64,000 bases of DNA from Leptonema illini DSM 21528 (GTDB taxonomy: Bacteria; Spirochaetota; Leptospiria; Leptospirales; Leptonemataceae): the NCBI RefSeq assembly GCF_000243335.1, contig NZ_JH597773.1:1199989-1263988 (forward strand), written 5' to 3'. The translations under genes and the position numbers were made by a program. The notes beneath the pieces are model-generated. The model did not search any database and was not told where the DNA came from. It saw only the letters and a program-made list of their open reading frames with translations. Position 1 is the first letter of the stretch. The number at the start of each line of letters is the position of its first letter. Positions 30,167 through 39,619 of this stretch are shown piece by piece.

Positions 30167-32149
30167 TCATTGTTCTTCTGCCATTCTATTGGAATGCAGC
30201 GTTTGAGCTTTCTTTTGATAGGCGATGACGGTCCAGACATAGGCGGAGTGGCTCCATGTTAACGGCGATACGCTGAGCGGTTGTCCGTTAACAGGGCTTA
30301 CCTGCTCGGCAAGCACTCCGGAGGGTAAAGCATTGTTAACGCACCAGTCGAAATACTGCATGGCTCCTTCAAGACTGGACGTATCGGTTGCAGATTCGAT
30401 CAGATATTCGGCCACCCAGAGGGTGGAAATAAACCATGGATTTCCTGGAAGGTTTGACGGGCTATTCTCTTCTCTCTGGTAGACGTCCCCCTGATAACGG
30501 GCAAATCCTCCGACCGTGCTTTTTAGCCGAAGCTCGTTCTCGATGGCTTTGAACGTAGCGCTCATGCGCGGGTCACGTGGATCAAGAATTCCGAATGTGG
30601 CCAGGCTGAGCAGGCTGATATCGATGATGGGATCGAGTTTATAGCCATGTTCCGTTCTTGATCCCGACCTGGCATATCGGCCCAGTTCTTCACTGTACAG
30701 GTAATTCTTTAGAGCTTCGGTCATCTCAAAGGCAAGGCATGAGTAGCGTTCGGCCCGGGATTCATCCTGAAAAAGATCGGCAAAACGGGAGGCAGCTTTC
30801 AGGCCGGCGATGACGGCGGTGACCGTAAAGGCATGTGTTGCATATCGTTCTTCCCATAGATCATAGGAGGGCAAGGGAAGTCCTGTTTCTGAATCAACGT
30901 AGCTGGCAAGGAAATCGGCAGCTTTTAAAATCAAAGAATGATACAGGGGTCGGATAAACTCAATGTCGTTGAGATTCTCATGATGTATCCAGAGAGCCCA
31001 CAATGTGAGAGCAGTGGAATCTTCCTGAATGGGCAGGACTTCCTTTCCGTCCACCAGCCAGGAATGCCAGTTGCTGGCAAGGGATCCATCGGGATTGTAA
31101 TGCTGGAACATATAACCTTCAACTGAAATAATCCGGGAGCAGTAGTCGAAGTACTTCATGCAGACATGAGAATACCCGGATCGGGCCAGAGCCGCAGCTA
31201 CAAAGGCTCCGTCACGTCCCCACATATAGGAATAGGTATCTCTTCCGAATCTTACGATATCAGAGTCGTTTGCCGCTATGATCGCTCCGTGATTGTCAAT
31301 CTGTGTTCGCAGGATAAGCAGACTTCGATTGAATATGTCGGCGACGGGTTGAGGTAACCCTTCCAGTCGTTTCTGCAACGCCTCTTTTCGAATCCAGGTT
31401 CTCCAGTACCGCGATGTTCTGTTCAATAGCGCTTCTGGCATTGTCGTATGCACTTCAAAGTTTAATCTGGACACCTCTGTGTAGGTCTGTCCGGCAGCTA
31501 TCCAGTAATAGTCCGTTGCAACTCCGTTAGCCGGCAATTCCATCCAGATGCCGATAGCGGAATAGGGAGATCCCCATGCTGCTGGCTCTCCGATCAATTC
31601 ACCGTTTTCTTCGTTGTTGATCCAACCAGTCGTCGCTTCTCGGCGCCCGCAGGCGAAATGCCGGACGCCCCATTTTTGCTGTTCGCGGCAGCTTATAAGA
31701 AAATAGCGATGCATCTTATAGTGGATGATAGATGCGCTGCGCGGGTCGTAATAGGCAGTGCCACCTATCTCGTTACCGTACAAATTGAAATCATGGTAGA
31801 AAAAGAGATGCACATGGCGCGCCTCGGGCTTATCATTAAATACTTCGATCCTCTTTAAATAGACGTTCAGCTCCGTGTCCACGATGTCATTGCATCGCAA
31901 TATCAAGCCAAGTCTTCGATTTCGAAGCACAACATCGGTAACAAGCGTGTTGTCCTGGTATTTTAGAACTTTTTCCCAATCCGATCCGATCCAGGAGAAT
32001 TCGCCGTCTACCCAGACGCCGAAGCGAAAAGGATGGCCGCTTCCGTGATTCTCCTGACCTATGAAGGGAAAGTAGACGTCTCTTATCTGATAATCAGAAT
32101 CAAAGTTTATCAGAAGCGAACCGTTGCTTACGGGTATATCTCGAGGCAT
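30167..32149 (-). CDS. Glycoside hydrolase family 15 (glucoamylase/trehalase-like)
   Basis: 660 aa, two parts: an N-terminal beta-sandwich (residues 1-250) and an (alpha/alpha)6 barrel. GH15 signatures are SYMWGRDGAFVAAAL and the general acid region SYDLWEERYATHAFT. It should hydrolyse alpha-glucosidic bonds in maltodextrin, trehalose or a glycan; there is no signal peptide, so action is cytoplasmic. It starts 3 bp after the end of the glycosyltransferase gene, so the two are co-transcribed and may build and trim the same glucan. Confidence 0.92.
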   Translation of the reverse strand: MPRDIPVSNGSLLINFDSDYQIRDVYFPFIGQENHGSGHPFRFGVWVDGEFSWIGSDWEKVLKYQDNTLVTDVVLRNRRLGLILRCNDIVDTELNVYLKRIEVFNDKPEARHVHLFFYHDFNLYGNEIGGTAYYDPRSASIIHYKMHRYFLISCREQQKWGVRHFACGRREATTGWINNEENGELIGEPAAWGSPYSAIGIWMELPANGVATDYYWIAAGQTYTEVSRLNFEVHTTMPEALLNRTSRYWRTWIRKEALQKRLEGLPQPVADIFNRSLLILRTQIDNHGAIIAANDSDIVRFGRDTYSYMWGRDGAFVAAALARSGYSHVCMKYFDYCSRIISVEGYMFQHYNPDGSLASNWHSWLVDGKEVLPIQEDSTALTLWALWIHHENLNDIEFIRPLYHSLILKAADFLASYVDSETGLPLPSYDLWEERYATHAFTVTAVIAGLKAASRFADLFQDESRAERYSCLAFEMTEALKNYLYSEELGRYARSGSRTEHGYKLDPIIDISLLSLATFGILDPRDPRMSATFKAIENELRLKSTVGGFARYQGDVYQREENSPSNLPGNPWFISTLWVAEYLIESATDTSSLEGAMQYFDWCVNNALPSGVLAEQVSPVNGQPLSVSPLTWSHSAYVWTVIAYQKKAQTLHSNRMAEEQ

Positions 32150-32152
32150 AGG

Positions 32153-33298
32153 TTAATTCCTGATCCTGTGGTACAGTCTGGAGTACTTTCGAGCCATTAC
32201 CTCGATGGAAAAGTGATCGGCAACATGCCTGCGACAGGTTCTGGGATCAATTGCCGATATAGAATCCGTTAACGACACGATTTCTTCTATCGTATTCACT
32301 ACGAATCCGGTTTCTCCATGAACGACGATCTCGGGAACAGAGCCCCGATTAAGAGCGATGACCGGTGTTCCGCAGGCCATGGATTCGATCAGGACGAGAC
32401 CGAAGGGTTCTCCCCATTGAATAGGAAAGAGCGTGGCTCTGGCATGAACAAACCACTGCTTTTTCTGATCATCGCTGAGCTCTCCTATGTAGATGATCTG
32501 CTTGCCGCTATCAAGGATCGGCTTCATGACTCTGGAAAAATAATCCTTATCAACCGGGACCGTTGAAAGATCGGCGAAGAGATCGAGAGATTCGCTGATC
32601 TCCGAGAAGAATAACCGATCCTTTTCTTTATTCTGGACGTTTCCGGCAATAATCAGCTGTAGACCGCTTCTCTTCGCTATTTCGATTGCTCTGTCCTGTC
32701 CCTTATCGCGTGTGATTCGTCCGAGCGAGAAAAAGTATTCCTCTCGGTTGTCGCTGTCGAGAAAAGGATAATCATCGATGTCGATGCCGTGATGGATGAC
32801 TTCTTGAAGGTTTATCAGGCCTTCATGTTGCTTGCGCTGGTATTCGCTGATAGGCACAAAAAATACACCGGCGGACGGCTTCAGATACTTATTCCATTTT
32901 CGGAAGGCTGCTTCCTCTTCGACCGGAACATGCAGCGTCATTACGATGGGCACAGGACCTGTCACCACGCCCCGGAAGATGTATTCGAGCATGGTGGCAT
33001 CATGCAGATGGATGATATCAATATCTCCTCTAATGGCTCGCTCCAGGGAGATAAGCAGGTGCTTCTTCATCTCATCGCGCTGCTCTTTTTTATTTTCGCT
33101 CCAGTATTCCGTGAAGGCCTTCGCAATGGTAATGCAATGTTCTCCGAAGACGACTGAGTCCGCCGGGCAGGCGACGATGGAGTGATGCCTGAGGCCGCTG
33201 AGGCCTCTGTCAATATTGTAGATGACGGCTTCAATAGGGGAATAGCGCGATTGCAGACCGATGGGTCGGTTCAGGGTCGCTACCTGTAGGATGTTCAT
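32153..33298 (-). CDS. Glycosyltransferase family 4 protein
   Basis: 381 aa GT-B fold. The C-terminal half carries FFSLGRITRDKGQDRAIEIA and the donor-binding GEPFGLVLIESMACGTPVIAL with the two Glu of the E-x7-E motif. The N-terminal half has the HLHDATMLEY segment. It would transfer a sugar from a nucleotide donor to an unknown acceptor. First gene of the cluster with GH15 and transglutaminase genes; a palindrome lies about 65 bp upstream. Confidence 0.92.
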   Translation of the reverse strand: MNILQVATLNRPIGLQSRYSPIEAVIYNIDRGLSGLRHHSIVACPADSVVFGEHCITIAKAFTEYWSENKKEQRDEMKKHLLISLERAIRGDIDIIHLHDATMLEYIFRGVVTGPVPIVMTLHVPVEEEAAFRKWNKYLKPSAGVFFVPISEYQRKQHEGLINLQEVIHHGIDIDDYPFLDSDNREEYFFSLGRITRDKGQDRAIEIAKRSGLQLIIAGNVQNKEKDRLFFSEISESLDLFADLSTVPVDKDYFSRVMKPILDSGKQIIYIGELSDDQKKQWFVHARATLFPIQWGEPFGLVLIESMACGTPVIALNRGSVPEIVVHGETGFVVNTIEEIVSLTDSISAIDPRTCRRHVADHFSIEVMARKYSRLYHRIRN

Positions 33299-33362
33299 GC
33301 AAATTACCTGCTTTCCGACGTCCGTCAGAATAGTTTAGCCGAGAGAATTGGATCGGTCCGGG

Positions 33363-33376
33363 GATTCGATCGAATC
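33363..33376. promoter_or_regulatory. Palindrome upstream of the glycosyltransferase operon
   Basis: Perfect 14-bp palindrome GATTCGATCGAATC in the roughly 300-bp stretch (33299-33597) that separates the glycosyltransferase operon from the membrane glycosyltransferase gene. It could be an operator for the minus-strand operon. No gene is supported in this stretch. Confidence 0.35.
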
Positions 33377-33597
33377 AGAAAGAAAATTCAAGTGCAGTTG
33401 CAGATGACAGAGCTGAGACTGGTGTAATGAAGCGAAATGACGAGGGAAAAACCGGGGAAACCACCCCGTTGAAACCGATCATGAAATCGAGTCGTGGCCC
33501 TTAAAGCATTCATGTTATGCACGGACTTGCAATCCTTTTATCTGGCTTCGGGCCCCCGGAAGCCTCTAAACCACAAAAAAACGCATTCCTTCACTCT

Positions 33598-34809
33598 TCA
33601 CGGCTCGCCGGCCCATCCCGAGAACAGGATTACATGCATGAACTCCGAATAGATGACGCTCAGCGTTACGGAAAGCCCGAGCAGCCAGCCCGGACGAAAT
33701 AGCGACACAACGACAAACACCGACGGGAAGAAAACCGAAACGTAACGGGGGAAGGGAAACGGCCGGTATAGATAGAAGGCGAAGCTTGCAAAAAAGGCCA
33801 GCACATACGTAGCCTCCACATAGAGCTTCCTCTGAATCAGGAGCGGAACCGCGATCAATGTAGCATAGAAGAGCAGAACCGTTCCCGGCGGCCCTTTAAA
33901 CGCCAGATACTCCAGCACCCAGAGGCGAGCGTCGGCGCCCTGTGGAACATGATGTACGAGAAGATCCCGGGCCCAACCATCTGCGGCCTGGTCCGGCGTT
34001 TGCCCGAAATAGGATGCCGAACCGAAATACCATGCCAGGCCGACAAGCAGGGGAAGGACGACCGGCCACAGCCTCCCGAGAGCCGCTGAGAATTCTGAAA
34101 GCGAACGCATACTGAAGAAGCGCTCTGCCGTGGGCAGGCCTTTTCGTTGCAGGGGAATCAGAATCGGAGCCGATAGCAGCGCCACGGCAAGAAATAATCC
34201 CATGTTGCGCGTGAGCACGGCTAACGACGCGAACAGAGCGACCCATAAAAACCGATCCGCTCGCAGCGTCACAAAACACCAGACGGAAAGCGCTATATAC
34301 AGCGGCTCGGAATAAGCCGCAAACATCACATTATGACCTGGAAAGAAGAAGACGAGCAATACGGCGGCGCGAATCTGCTCACGCGAAAGTCGAAGTTGAG
34401 ATCCGTATCGCGTCAGACCGACGGCGATGGCGATATGCGAGGCGAAGCCGATCATCTGTGCGGCAGCGGCAAAGACGGGCCCATCGTCAGGAACAAGCCA
34501 GCTCGCAGCGCGAAGCATCATCGGATACAGAGGCGGCCATACGTTATGCGCATAACTCTGCATGAGCTCCTGATACGGAGCCGAATCCCAGCCGAGAGTG
34601 ACGCTATTCGGAAGTATTTTTAAAGGCCGAACGAACTGCAGCTGGCCGATATCGTAGGCCTTGCGGATAACGACAAAGAGCTGACCGAACGTCGTAAGAA
34701 AGGCCGCATGTACGGAGTACACAATGATCAGACATTGCGCCCAGAGCGGAATCCGGCCTGATAGCCTCTGGACGGATTCGACGGCCTTCAAGACCTTACC
34801 TGTTTGCAA
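33598..34809 (-). CDS. PIG-V-like membrane mannosyltransferase
   Basis: 403 aa with about ten hydrophobic segments. It resembles GT-C fold PIG-V/GPI-mannosyltransferase 2: WDSAPYQELM in the first loop, then FFFPGHNVMFAAYSEPLYIALS with the conserved YSE-L pattern. The donor is probably a polyprenyl-phosphate sugar and the acceptor a surface glycan or protein. Its start overlaps the end of the DAHP synthase gene by 14 bp, suggesting shared transcription. Confidence 0.75.
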   Translation of the reverse strand: MQTGKVLKAVESVQRLSGRIPLWAQCLIIVYSVHAAFLTTFGQLFVVIRKAYDIGQLQFVRPLKILPNSVTLGWDSAPYQELMQSYAHNVWPPLYPMMLRAASWLVPDDGPVFAAAAQMIGFASHIAIAVGLTRYGSQLRLSREQIRAAVLLVFFFPGHNVMFAAYSEPLYIALSVWCFVTLRADRFLWVALFASLAVLTRNMGLFLAVALLSAPILIPLQRKGLPTAERFFSMRSLSEFSAALGRLWPVVLPLLVGLAWYFGSASYFGQTPDQAADGWARDLLVHHVPQGADARLWVLEYLAFKGPPGTVLLFYATLIAVPLLIQRKLYVEATYVLAFFASFAFYLYRPFPFPRYVSVFFPSVFVVVSLFRPGWLLGLSVTLSVIYSEFMHVILFSGWAGEP

Positions 34810-35842
34810 GCCTCTGCGCCGCTTCGCGCAGCATGCGTTCGGTATTATCCCAGTCCACGCATTTGTCGGTGATCGACAGGCCGTATTCCAGCTTGTCGGG
34901 CTCGGTGAGAGACTGGTTACCCGCCTTCAGGAAGCTTTCAAGCATGATTCCGCGGATGGAGTCGTTGCCGGCTACGATCTGTTCGACGATGGAGTCGAGC
35001 ACCGCCTCCTGCTTCGTATGGTCTTTGTAGGAGTTCGCATGGCTGCAGTCGACCATGATGGCCTTCGGCACTCCGGCCTTCGCAAGCATCTCTTCGGTGC
35101 GTCGGATGTCGTCGGGCGAGTAGTTCGGCGTATCGTTGCCTCCGCGAAGGACGACATGCACGTCCTGATTACCCAGCGTATGCACGATCGACGTCTGGCC
35201 TTCGTTGTTGATTCCCAGAAAGGTATGCGGATGGTTAGCGGTCTTCATGGCGTCGATGGCGATCTGCAGATTGCCGTCTGTGCCGTTCTTGAATCCGACA
35301 GGGAAGGAAAGTCCGCTGACCATCTCGCGATGCGTCTGCGATTCCGTCGTGCGCGCTCCGATGGCGCCCCACGTGATGAGGTCGGCCAGGTAATGCGGCG
35401 TGATCGGATCAAGCATCTCGCCGGCGACGGGTAAGCCGAGTCCGTTGATCGTGAGCATCAGCGAGCGGGCGACGCCAAGGCCTTTGCTGATCTGGTGGGA
35501 TTTGTTCAGGTCGGGATCGTTAATCAGGCCCTTCCATCCGATCGTTGTGCGCGGCTTCTCGAAATAGACGCGCATGACGATGAAGATCTGCTGTTCTATC
35601 TCTTTTGCAAGGGCGGCAAGCCGGGCGGCGTAGTCGAGCGCCGCCTTGGGATCGTGAATGGAGCACGGACCGACGACCGCGATCAGGCGGCGGTCGCGTC
35701 CGTTCAGGATGTCGACGACCGTTGTGCGGGCTTCGGTGACGCGCAGGGCGATGGCCTCAGAAAGGGGGAATACCTGCTTCAGGGAGTAGGGCGAGATGAT
35801 GGGAGTGAGTTCGCGAATGCGGAGGTTCTGTGTGCGCAGCAT
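34796..35842 (-). CDS. 3-deoxy-7-phosphoheptulonate (DAHP) synthase, class I
   Basis: 348 aa, AroF/G/H type. Seen are VVGPCSIHDPKAALDYAARL, FEKPRTTIGWKGLINDPDLN, GAIGARTTESQTHRE and MVDCSHANSYKDHTKQ, all hallmark substrate- and metal-binding segments. It condenses PEP and erythrose-4-phosphate, opening the shikimate pathway. The N-terminal extension typical of feedback control is present, but which amino acid inhibits it cannot be read by eye. Confidence 0.97.
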   Translation of the reverse strand: MLRTQNLRIRELTPIISPYSLKQVFPLSEAIALRVTEARTTVVDILNGRDRRLIAVVGPCSIHDPKAALDYAARLAALAKEIEQQIFIVMRVYFEKPRTTIGWKGLINDPDLNKSHQISKGLGVARSLMLTINGLGLPVAGEMLDPITPHYLADLITWGAIGARTTESQTHREMVSGLSFPVGFKNGTDGNLQIAIDAMKTANHPHTFLGINNEGQTSIVHTLGNQDVHVVLRGGNDTPNYSPDDIRRTEEMLAKAGVPKAIMVDCSHANSYKDHTKQEAVLDSIVEQIVAGNDSIRGIMLESFLKAGNQSLTEPDKLEYGLSITDKCVDWDNTERMLREAAQRLANR

Positions 35843-35986
35843 AGTCTGAATTTATAAGAACAAAAATCCCCTCTCTGCAGTCAATAAGAGATCGCATTTT
35901 TGTCGGCTTTTCACGCATGCCGGGCGAACCGAATGCATTACGGTTGACCTGTACGTCGATAGAGATACTATACGCGGAGACCGAAA

Positions 35987-36046
35987 ATGGAAATAGAGCG
36001 AAAATTTCTTGTAAAAGAGCATCCCGAGCCGCCGTCAGGCCGGTGA
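35987..36046 (+). pseudogene. CYTH-domain stub
   Basis: A 19-codon frame opening MEIERKFLVKEHPE, the hallmark start of CYTH (triphosphate tunnel) enzymes, then PPSGR and stop. The remaining 130-150 residues of a CYTH protein are missing; the sequence runs straight into the Shine-Dalgarno site of the SUFU gene. This is a deletion remnant, inferred from the very characteristic EIERKFLV motif. Confidence 0.6.
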
Positions 36047-36065
36047 GGATCGTGCAGGAGACTTT

Positions 36066-36812
36066 ATGAATAACGACAAGAACGACAATATCGAGATCTC
36101 GGGATCGGGACAGCCGATCTATCGCTACGAGCTCCCACAGAATAAAGAAGACCGTCCGGCCGTTCATATCGACGATGCAACGGCCGAAAAGATCGATGCC
36201 CATGTTGCCGCACATTACGGCAAAGTGGATTTTGTCTGGCATGAGATCGTTTCGACCGACATCCATCTTGACGTTCTCTATGTCGCACCTTCGCCGGAGC
36301 ATGCCCATCATACATTCATTACGATGGGCATGAGCAACCTGCCGATGAACGTTCCGAAAGGAGCAGAGGCCTATCGATATGCCGAGCTGATGATCTGCCT
36401 GCCTCCGCAATGGAAGGTTGATCAAGAATCGTTCAAAGACATGAAATACTACTGGCCGATCTATCTTTTGAAAAGCCTTGCTCGTTTTCCGTTTGAGTAT
36501 AATAGCTGGCTGAGTTTCGGCCATTCGATTCCGAACGGGGATCCGGCCGAGCCCTATCACGAGTCCACCGGCTTTACAGGCGTCGTTTTGCTACCGCCGA
36601 TCGCTGTGGCGCCATCGTTTCATACACTGTTGGTCGATAAAGAGAAAGAGATCCACTTCTTCGCGTTGGTGCCGCTATATACAGAGGAGATGAACTTCAA
36701 GCTTGAAAAGGGGCTGGATGCTCTGTTTGATAGATTCGATAAGCACGGCATTAACGAGATCGTCGACGTCCGACGAAAGAACGTTTGCAAAAAGCGTTTC
36801 GGATTTCTGTAA
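36066..36812 (+). CDS. Suppressor-of-fused (SUFU) domain protein
   Basis: 248 aa. The bacterial SUFU domain is recognised by YRYAELMICLPPQWKVD, the YYWPIYLLKSLARFPFEYNSWL segment (in pieces) and HFFALVPLYTEEMNFKLEKG. Bacterial members occur singly and as immunity proteins for polymorphic toxins. No toxin gene is adjacent, so immunity is not supported here. Good Shine-Dalgarno (CAGGAG) eight bases before the start. Confidence 0.85.
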   Translation: MNNDKNDNIEISGSGQPIYRYELPQNKEDRPAVHIDDATAEKIDAHVAAHYGKVDFVWHEIVSTDIHLDVLYVAPSPEHAHHTFITMGMSNLPMNVPKGAEAYRYAELMICLPPQWKVDQESFKDMKYYWPIYLLKSLARFPFEYNSWLSFGHSIPNGDPAEPYHESTGFTGVVLLPPIAVAPSFHTLLVDKEKEIHFFALVPLYTEEMNFKLEKGLDALFDRFDKHGINEIVDVRRKNVCKKRFGFL

Positions 36813-36826
36813 ACGGCGAAGTGCTG

Positions 36827-36937
36827 ATGGATATGGCTCGCTACCTGGATCGACAGGTCTGCTGTCCAACATGCCAGACATATAAAAGACCGAATTCAGC
36901 GGGAAGATGCCGGCTGTGTGGGGATGGGCTGGTATGA
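36827..36937 (+). CDS. 36-aa zinc-ribbon protein
   Basis: A short frame with CCPTCQTYK and CRLCGDG, giving four Cys in a zinc-ribbon spacing. Its stop codon overlaps the HAD gene's start (ATGA), the usual sign of translational coupling. Too short for confident family assignment; it begins with ATG 12 bp after the SUFU stop codon. Confidence 0.45.
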   Translation: MDMARYLDRQVCCPTCQTYKRPNSAGRCRLCGDGLV

Positions 36938-37266
36938 AACCATTTAATCCTCTTCTCATTCTTGACCTTGATGAAACTCTTCTTTTCTCGACCGAGGAAG
37001 ATCCAGGATGTGAGCCGGTGTTTCGTGCAGGCCCTTACTTTACTCGACTGCGGCCTTATCTGTCAGATTTCTTGAATACCGTGTCGGCGGCCTATGACCT
37101 GGCAATCTGGTCTTCGTCATCCAGAGATTATGGAAATGCCATTTACGTTACAGAATGGACAGGAGCGCCTGATGACACAGAACTCCTGCGACTCGGTCCG
37201 TATTTGCTGAGTATTAGCGGCACTCCGGATTTTCGCCGTATTGAAAAACGATTCTGGAGAGGTTGA
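36934..37266 (+). pseudogene. NIF/FCP1-type HAD phosphatase with internal deletion
   Basis: 110 aa from the start at 36934. The front matches the HAD phosphatase motif LLILDLDETLLFST and RPYLSDFLNTVSAAYDLAIWSSSS. Then the sequence jumps to GNAIYVTEWTGAPDDTELLRLGPYL and ends RRIEKRFWRG, which in intact relatives comes after a further 50-60 residues holding the second catalytic Asp pair (VDDTP-like). So an in-frame internal deletion removed the middle. Likely inactive. It is coupled to the zinc-ribbon frame upstream. Confidence 0.65.
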
Positions 37267-37310
37267 TCCGGCCTCGACTTCCTTCATAAAAGCCGAAGCC
37301 GGTTGCCTCA

Positions 37311-38063
37311 TCAGAGTATATGACCGCCCGAGACCTCGATATCCTGGGCCGTTACCCAACCGAAATCGTCAGATACCAGGCCGGCGATCACCTTCGCCAT
37401 ATCGTCGGGCCTGCCGATGCGACCGAGCGCCGTTTCTTTTGCCAGCGGTTCGAGGTATTCCGGATGCTTTTCAAAAACGCCGTCTCCGATATTCGTATGC
37501 GTCGGACCGGGAGAGATGGCGTTAACGAGAATGCGGCGTGGCGCCAGCTCTTTTGCGAGATACCGCGTCCACGCCGCCATAGCGGCCTTCGACGGACCGT
37601 AAGTCGAATATCCGGCGAAGGTTTTGTAGCTGGAGTTACTTGAAGTATTCACGATGCGTCCGCCGTCTTCGAGCAGACCGAGCAGATGCTGTGTAAGAAA
37701 ATACGGGCCCTTGAAGTTCGTCGTCATGATCTGATCGAAGAACTGCTCGGTTACATCGGTAAACGGCATACCGCCTCCCATGCCGCCGTTGTTGATCAGA
37801 TAGTCGAAGCTGGTGCGTCCCCAGACGTTGTGCAACGTTTTCTTTACCTGCTCCGTGAAATTCGCAAACGACGCCGGCTGATTCAGATCAAGCCGTAGCG
37901 CCGCCGCTCTGGCTTCGTTCCAGTTCAGCTCTTTGAGAAGGGCCTCCGCCGCCTCGGGATGAGAGTGGTAGGTGATAATGACTCCGATCCCGCGCTTTGA
38001 TAATTCAATTGCCGTTCCTTTTCCTATGCCGTTGCTTCCGCCTGTAATAATCGCTACTTTCAT
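37311..38063 (-). CDS. Short-chain dehydrogenase/reductase
   Basis: 250 aa classical SDR, complete. TGGSNGIGKGTAIEL near residues 7-21, NNGGMGGGMPF in place of NNAG near 90, Ser in IVNTSSNSSYKT and YSTYGPSKAAM with catalytic Tyr and Lys, and the C-terminal ISPGPTHTNIGD. Substrate unknown. It is divergent from the AraC-type regulator starting 200 bp away, which may control it. Confidence 0.93.
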   Translation of the reverse strand: MKVAIITGGSNGIGKGTAIELSKRGIGVIITYHSHPEAAEALLKELNWNEARAAALRLDLNQPASFANFTEQVKKTLHNVWGRTSFDYLINNGGMGGGMPFTDVTEQFFDQIMTTNFKGPYFLTQHLLGLLEDGGRIVNTSSNSSYKTFAGYSTYGPSKAAMAAWTRYLAKELAPRRILVNAISPGPTHTNIGDGVFEKHPEYLEPLAKETALGRIGRPDDMAKVIAGLVSDDFGWVTAQDIEVSGGHIL

Positions 38064-38266
38064 ACGATCCTCCGTTTGAGTTATACACGTATCTTAGCGA
38101 CGATACCGACGGATTACAAGATCCGATGCTGTCGATATATTGCCTGATCCTACCGCCCTTCGGAAGCGGAAATTAACAGAGACCGATGATGCGTTATTGT
38201 TCTCATGTTTTTGCCGGGCGATATTTTTACGGTTGCCTGATTCTGCCGGGGCGTCTTTTTGAAACG

Positions 38267-39169
38267 ATGCAGCCCTTTCAGGCCATTACAGAGGAGATCG
38301 CTCAGCTCTGCGCACAGGCGACGACGACTCCCACAGAGACGGGCATCCCCGATGTCGTCATGATTCAGGGAGATGTGCCCGAACACCAGCTGGCCGCAAT
38401 TTACGAGCCGTATATCGGCCTGTTGATTCAGGGGGCGAAAACGTTATCCATCGGCGATCAGGTTCTGCGTATGCTTCCGCCGTCGTATTTCATTATTTCG
38501 GTGGAGCTACCGGCAACGGGCAAGGTGGAGCAGGGGCCGAAGGGGCTGCCGTATCTGTCTCTGGGGCTGCGCCTGAATCAGAAGATACTTGTCGATCTGC
38601 TTTCTGATGTTCCCGAACGAATCGCCGGCGACGATAGCGAAGGCTTTCAGGCCTGTAAGGCCGATCGCGAATTCCTTGAGGCATGGCTGCGTTTGCTGCG
38701 CCTGATGAAGACTCCGCAGCATATTCAGGCGCTGGCTCCGTTATACACGCGAGAGATTTTATACAGGGCTCTGATCGGTTCGCAGGGATGGCGTCTCTAT
38801 CATGTCTGTCAGATGCAGGGCCGCGAGTTAGGCATCCATCATGCCATTGACTGGTTGCGTAAGAACTTCCTGAAAAGGATCGAGGTAAGAACTCTTGCCG
38901 ATCGATCGGGCATGGCCGTGACGACGCTGCATCGTCAGTTTAAGCAGATCACAGGACTGAGTCCGATTCAGTTTCAGAAGCAGCTTCGACTGCTTGAGGC
39001 AAGAAAGCTCATCGCCTTCGGCGGATGCAGTGCCGCATCAGCCGCCTATCAGGTCGGTTATGAAAGCACGTCGCAGTTCAATCGCGAGTATGCGCGCTTC
39101 TTCGGGAATCCACCGGTACGCGATGCGATCGTTCTGAGGCGGAGCAGCGAGCCAGAGTTAACAGGATGA
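38267..39169 (+). CDS. AraC family transcriptional regulator
   Basis: 300 aa from MQPFQAITEEIAQ; an upstream Met at 38186 is possible but adds unrelated residues. The N-terminal AraC_N/cupin domain (IYEPYIGLLIQGAKTLSIGD) is followed by two helix-turn-helix units: VRTLADRSGMAVTTLHRQFKQITG and the second around SAASAAYQVGYESTSQFNREYARFFG (in pieces). Similar regulators control neighbouring oxidoreductase genes; the divergent SDR gene is the natural target. Confidence 0.92.
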   Translation: MQPFQAITEEIAQLCAQATTTPTETGIPDVVMIQGDVPEHQLAAIYEPYIGLLIQGAKTLSIGDQVLRMLPPSYFIISVELPATGKVEQGPKGLPYLSLGLRLNQKILVDLLSDVPERIAGDDSEGFQACKADREFLEAWLRLLRLMKTPQHIQALAPLYTREILYRALIGSQGWRLYHVCQMQGRELGIHHAIDWLRKNFLKRIEVRTLADRSGMAVTTLHRQFKQITGLSPIQFQKQLRLLEARKLIAFGGCSAASAAYQVGYESTSQFNREYARFFGNPPVRDAIVLRRSSEPELTG

Positions 39170-39187
39170 TCTTCTCAGATCAGCTTT

Positions 39188-39619
39188 TCAGGAAATCTGT
39201 GATTCTTGGGGCAGCCTGAAGGTAGAAGGAATAGAGGAGAGCTCGTCAATCAGTCGTCGCAGGTACTCTTCCTGAAAGCGATGTCTCTTCTTTCTGAGTA
39301 TAATATGCGAGAGCGGGCCTTTAAAATGGCAGGTAAGGGCTGCATGCCTTCCGACGCAATTCGCAACATGATAGATACGATAAGGAGTGACTACCGTTGT
39401 AAACGACCATCCGAAATAGCTGTGCTGATTGACCGCGGAGGTTTGAATGCCGGTAGAAGCCAGCCCTTCGCTGAGGGCGACGGCCAGTGATTGTCCGCCA
39501 GGTTGGATAGGGTTTTCATTCGCATCGAACTGCCATTCAAGATCGGGACCATCATACGCAAAGAAGAGAGTGCAGGCACTACCATTCCATTGAATCGTTC
39601 CTGGTTTCGGTGCTTTCAC
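39188..39619 (-). CDS. Hypothetical protein
   Basis: 143 aa, not recognised. It begins MKAPKPGTIQWNGSACTLFF and is mixed alpha/beta with a C-terminal basic helical part (ILRKKRHRFQEEYLRRL). No signal peptide, membrane helix or known motif. Codon use is like that of neighbours, and its 3' end lies about 19 bp from the convergent AraC gene. Confidence 0.5.
   Translation of the reverse strand: MKAPKPGTIQWNGSACTLFFAYDGPDLEWQFDANENPIQPGGQSLAVALSEGLASTGIQTSAVNQHSYFGWSFTTVVTPYRIYHVANCVGRHAALTCHFKGPLSHIILRKKRHRFQEEYLRRLIDELSSIPSTFRLPQESQIS

Noticed and set aside
33546-33566. GGCTTC/GGAAGCC hairpin after the PIG-V-like gene
   Set aside because: Stem has a bulge and no T-run on either strand; not enough for a terminator call.
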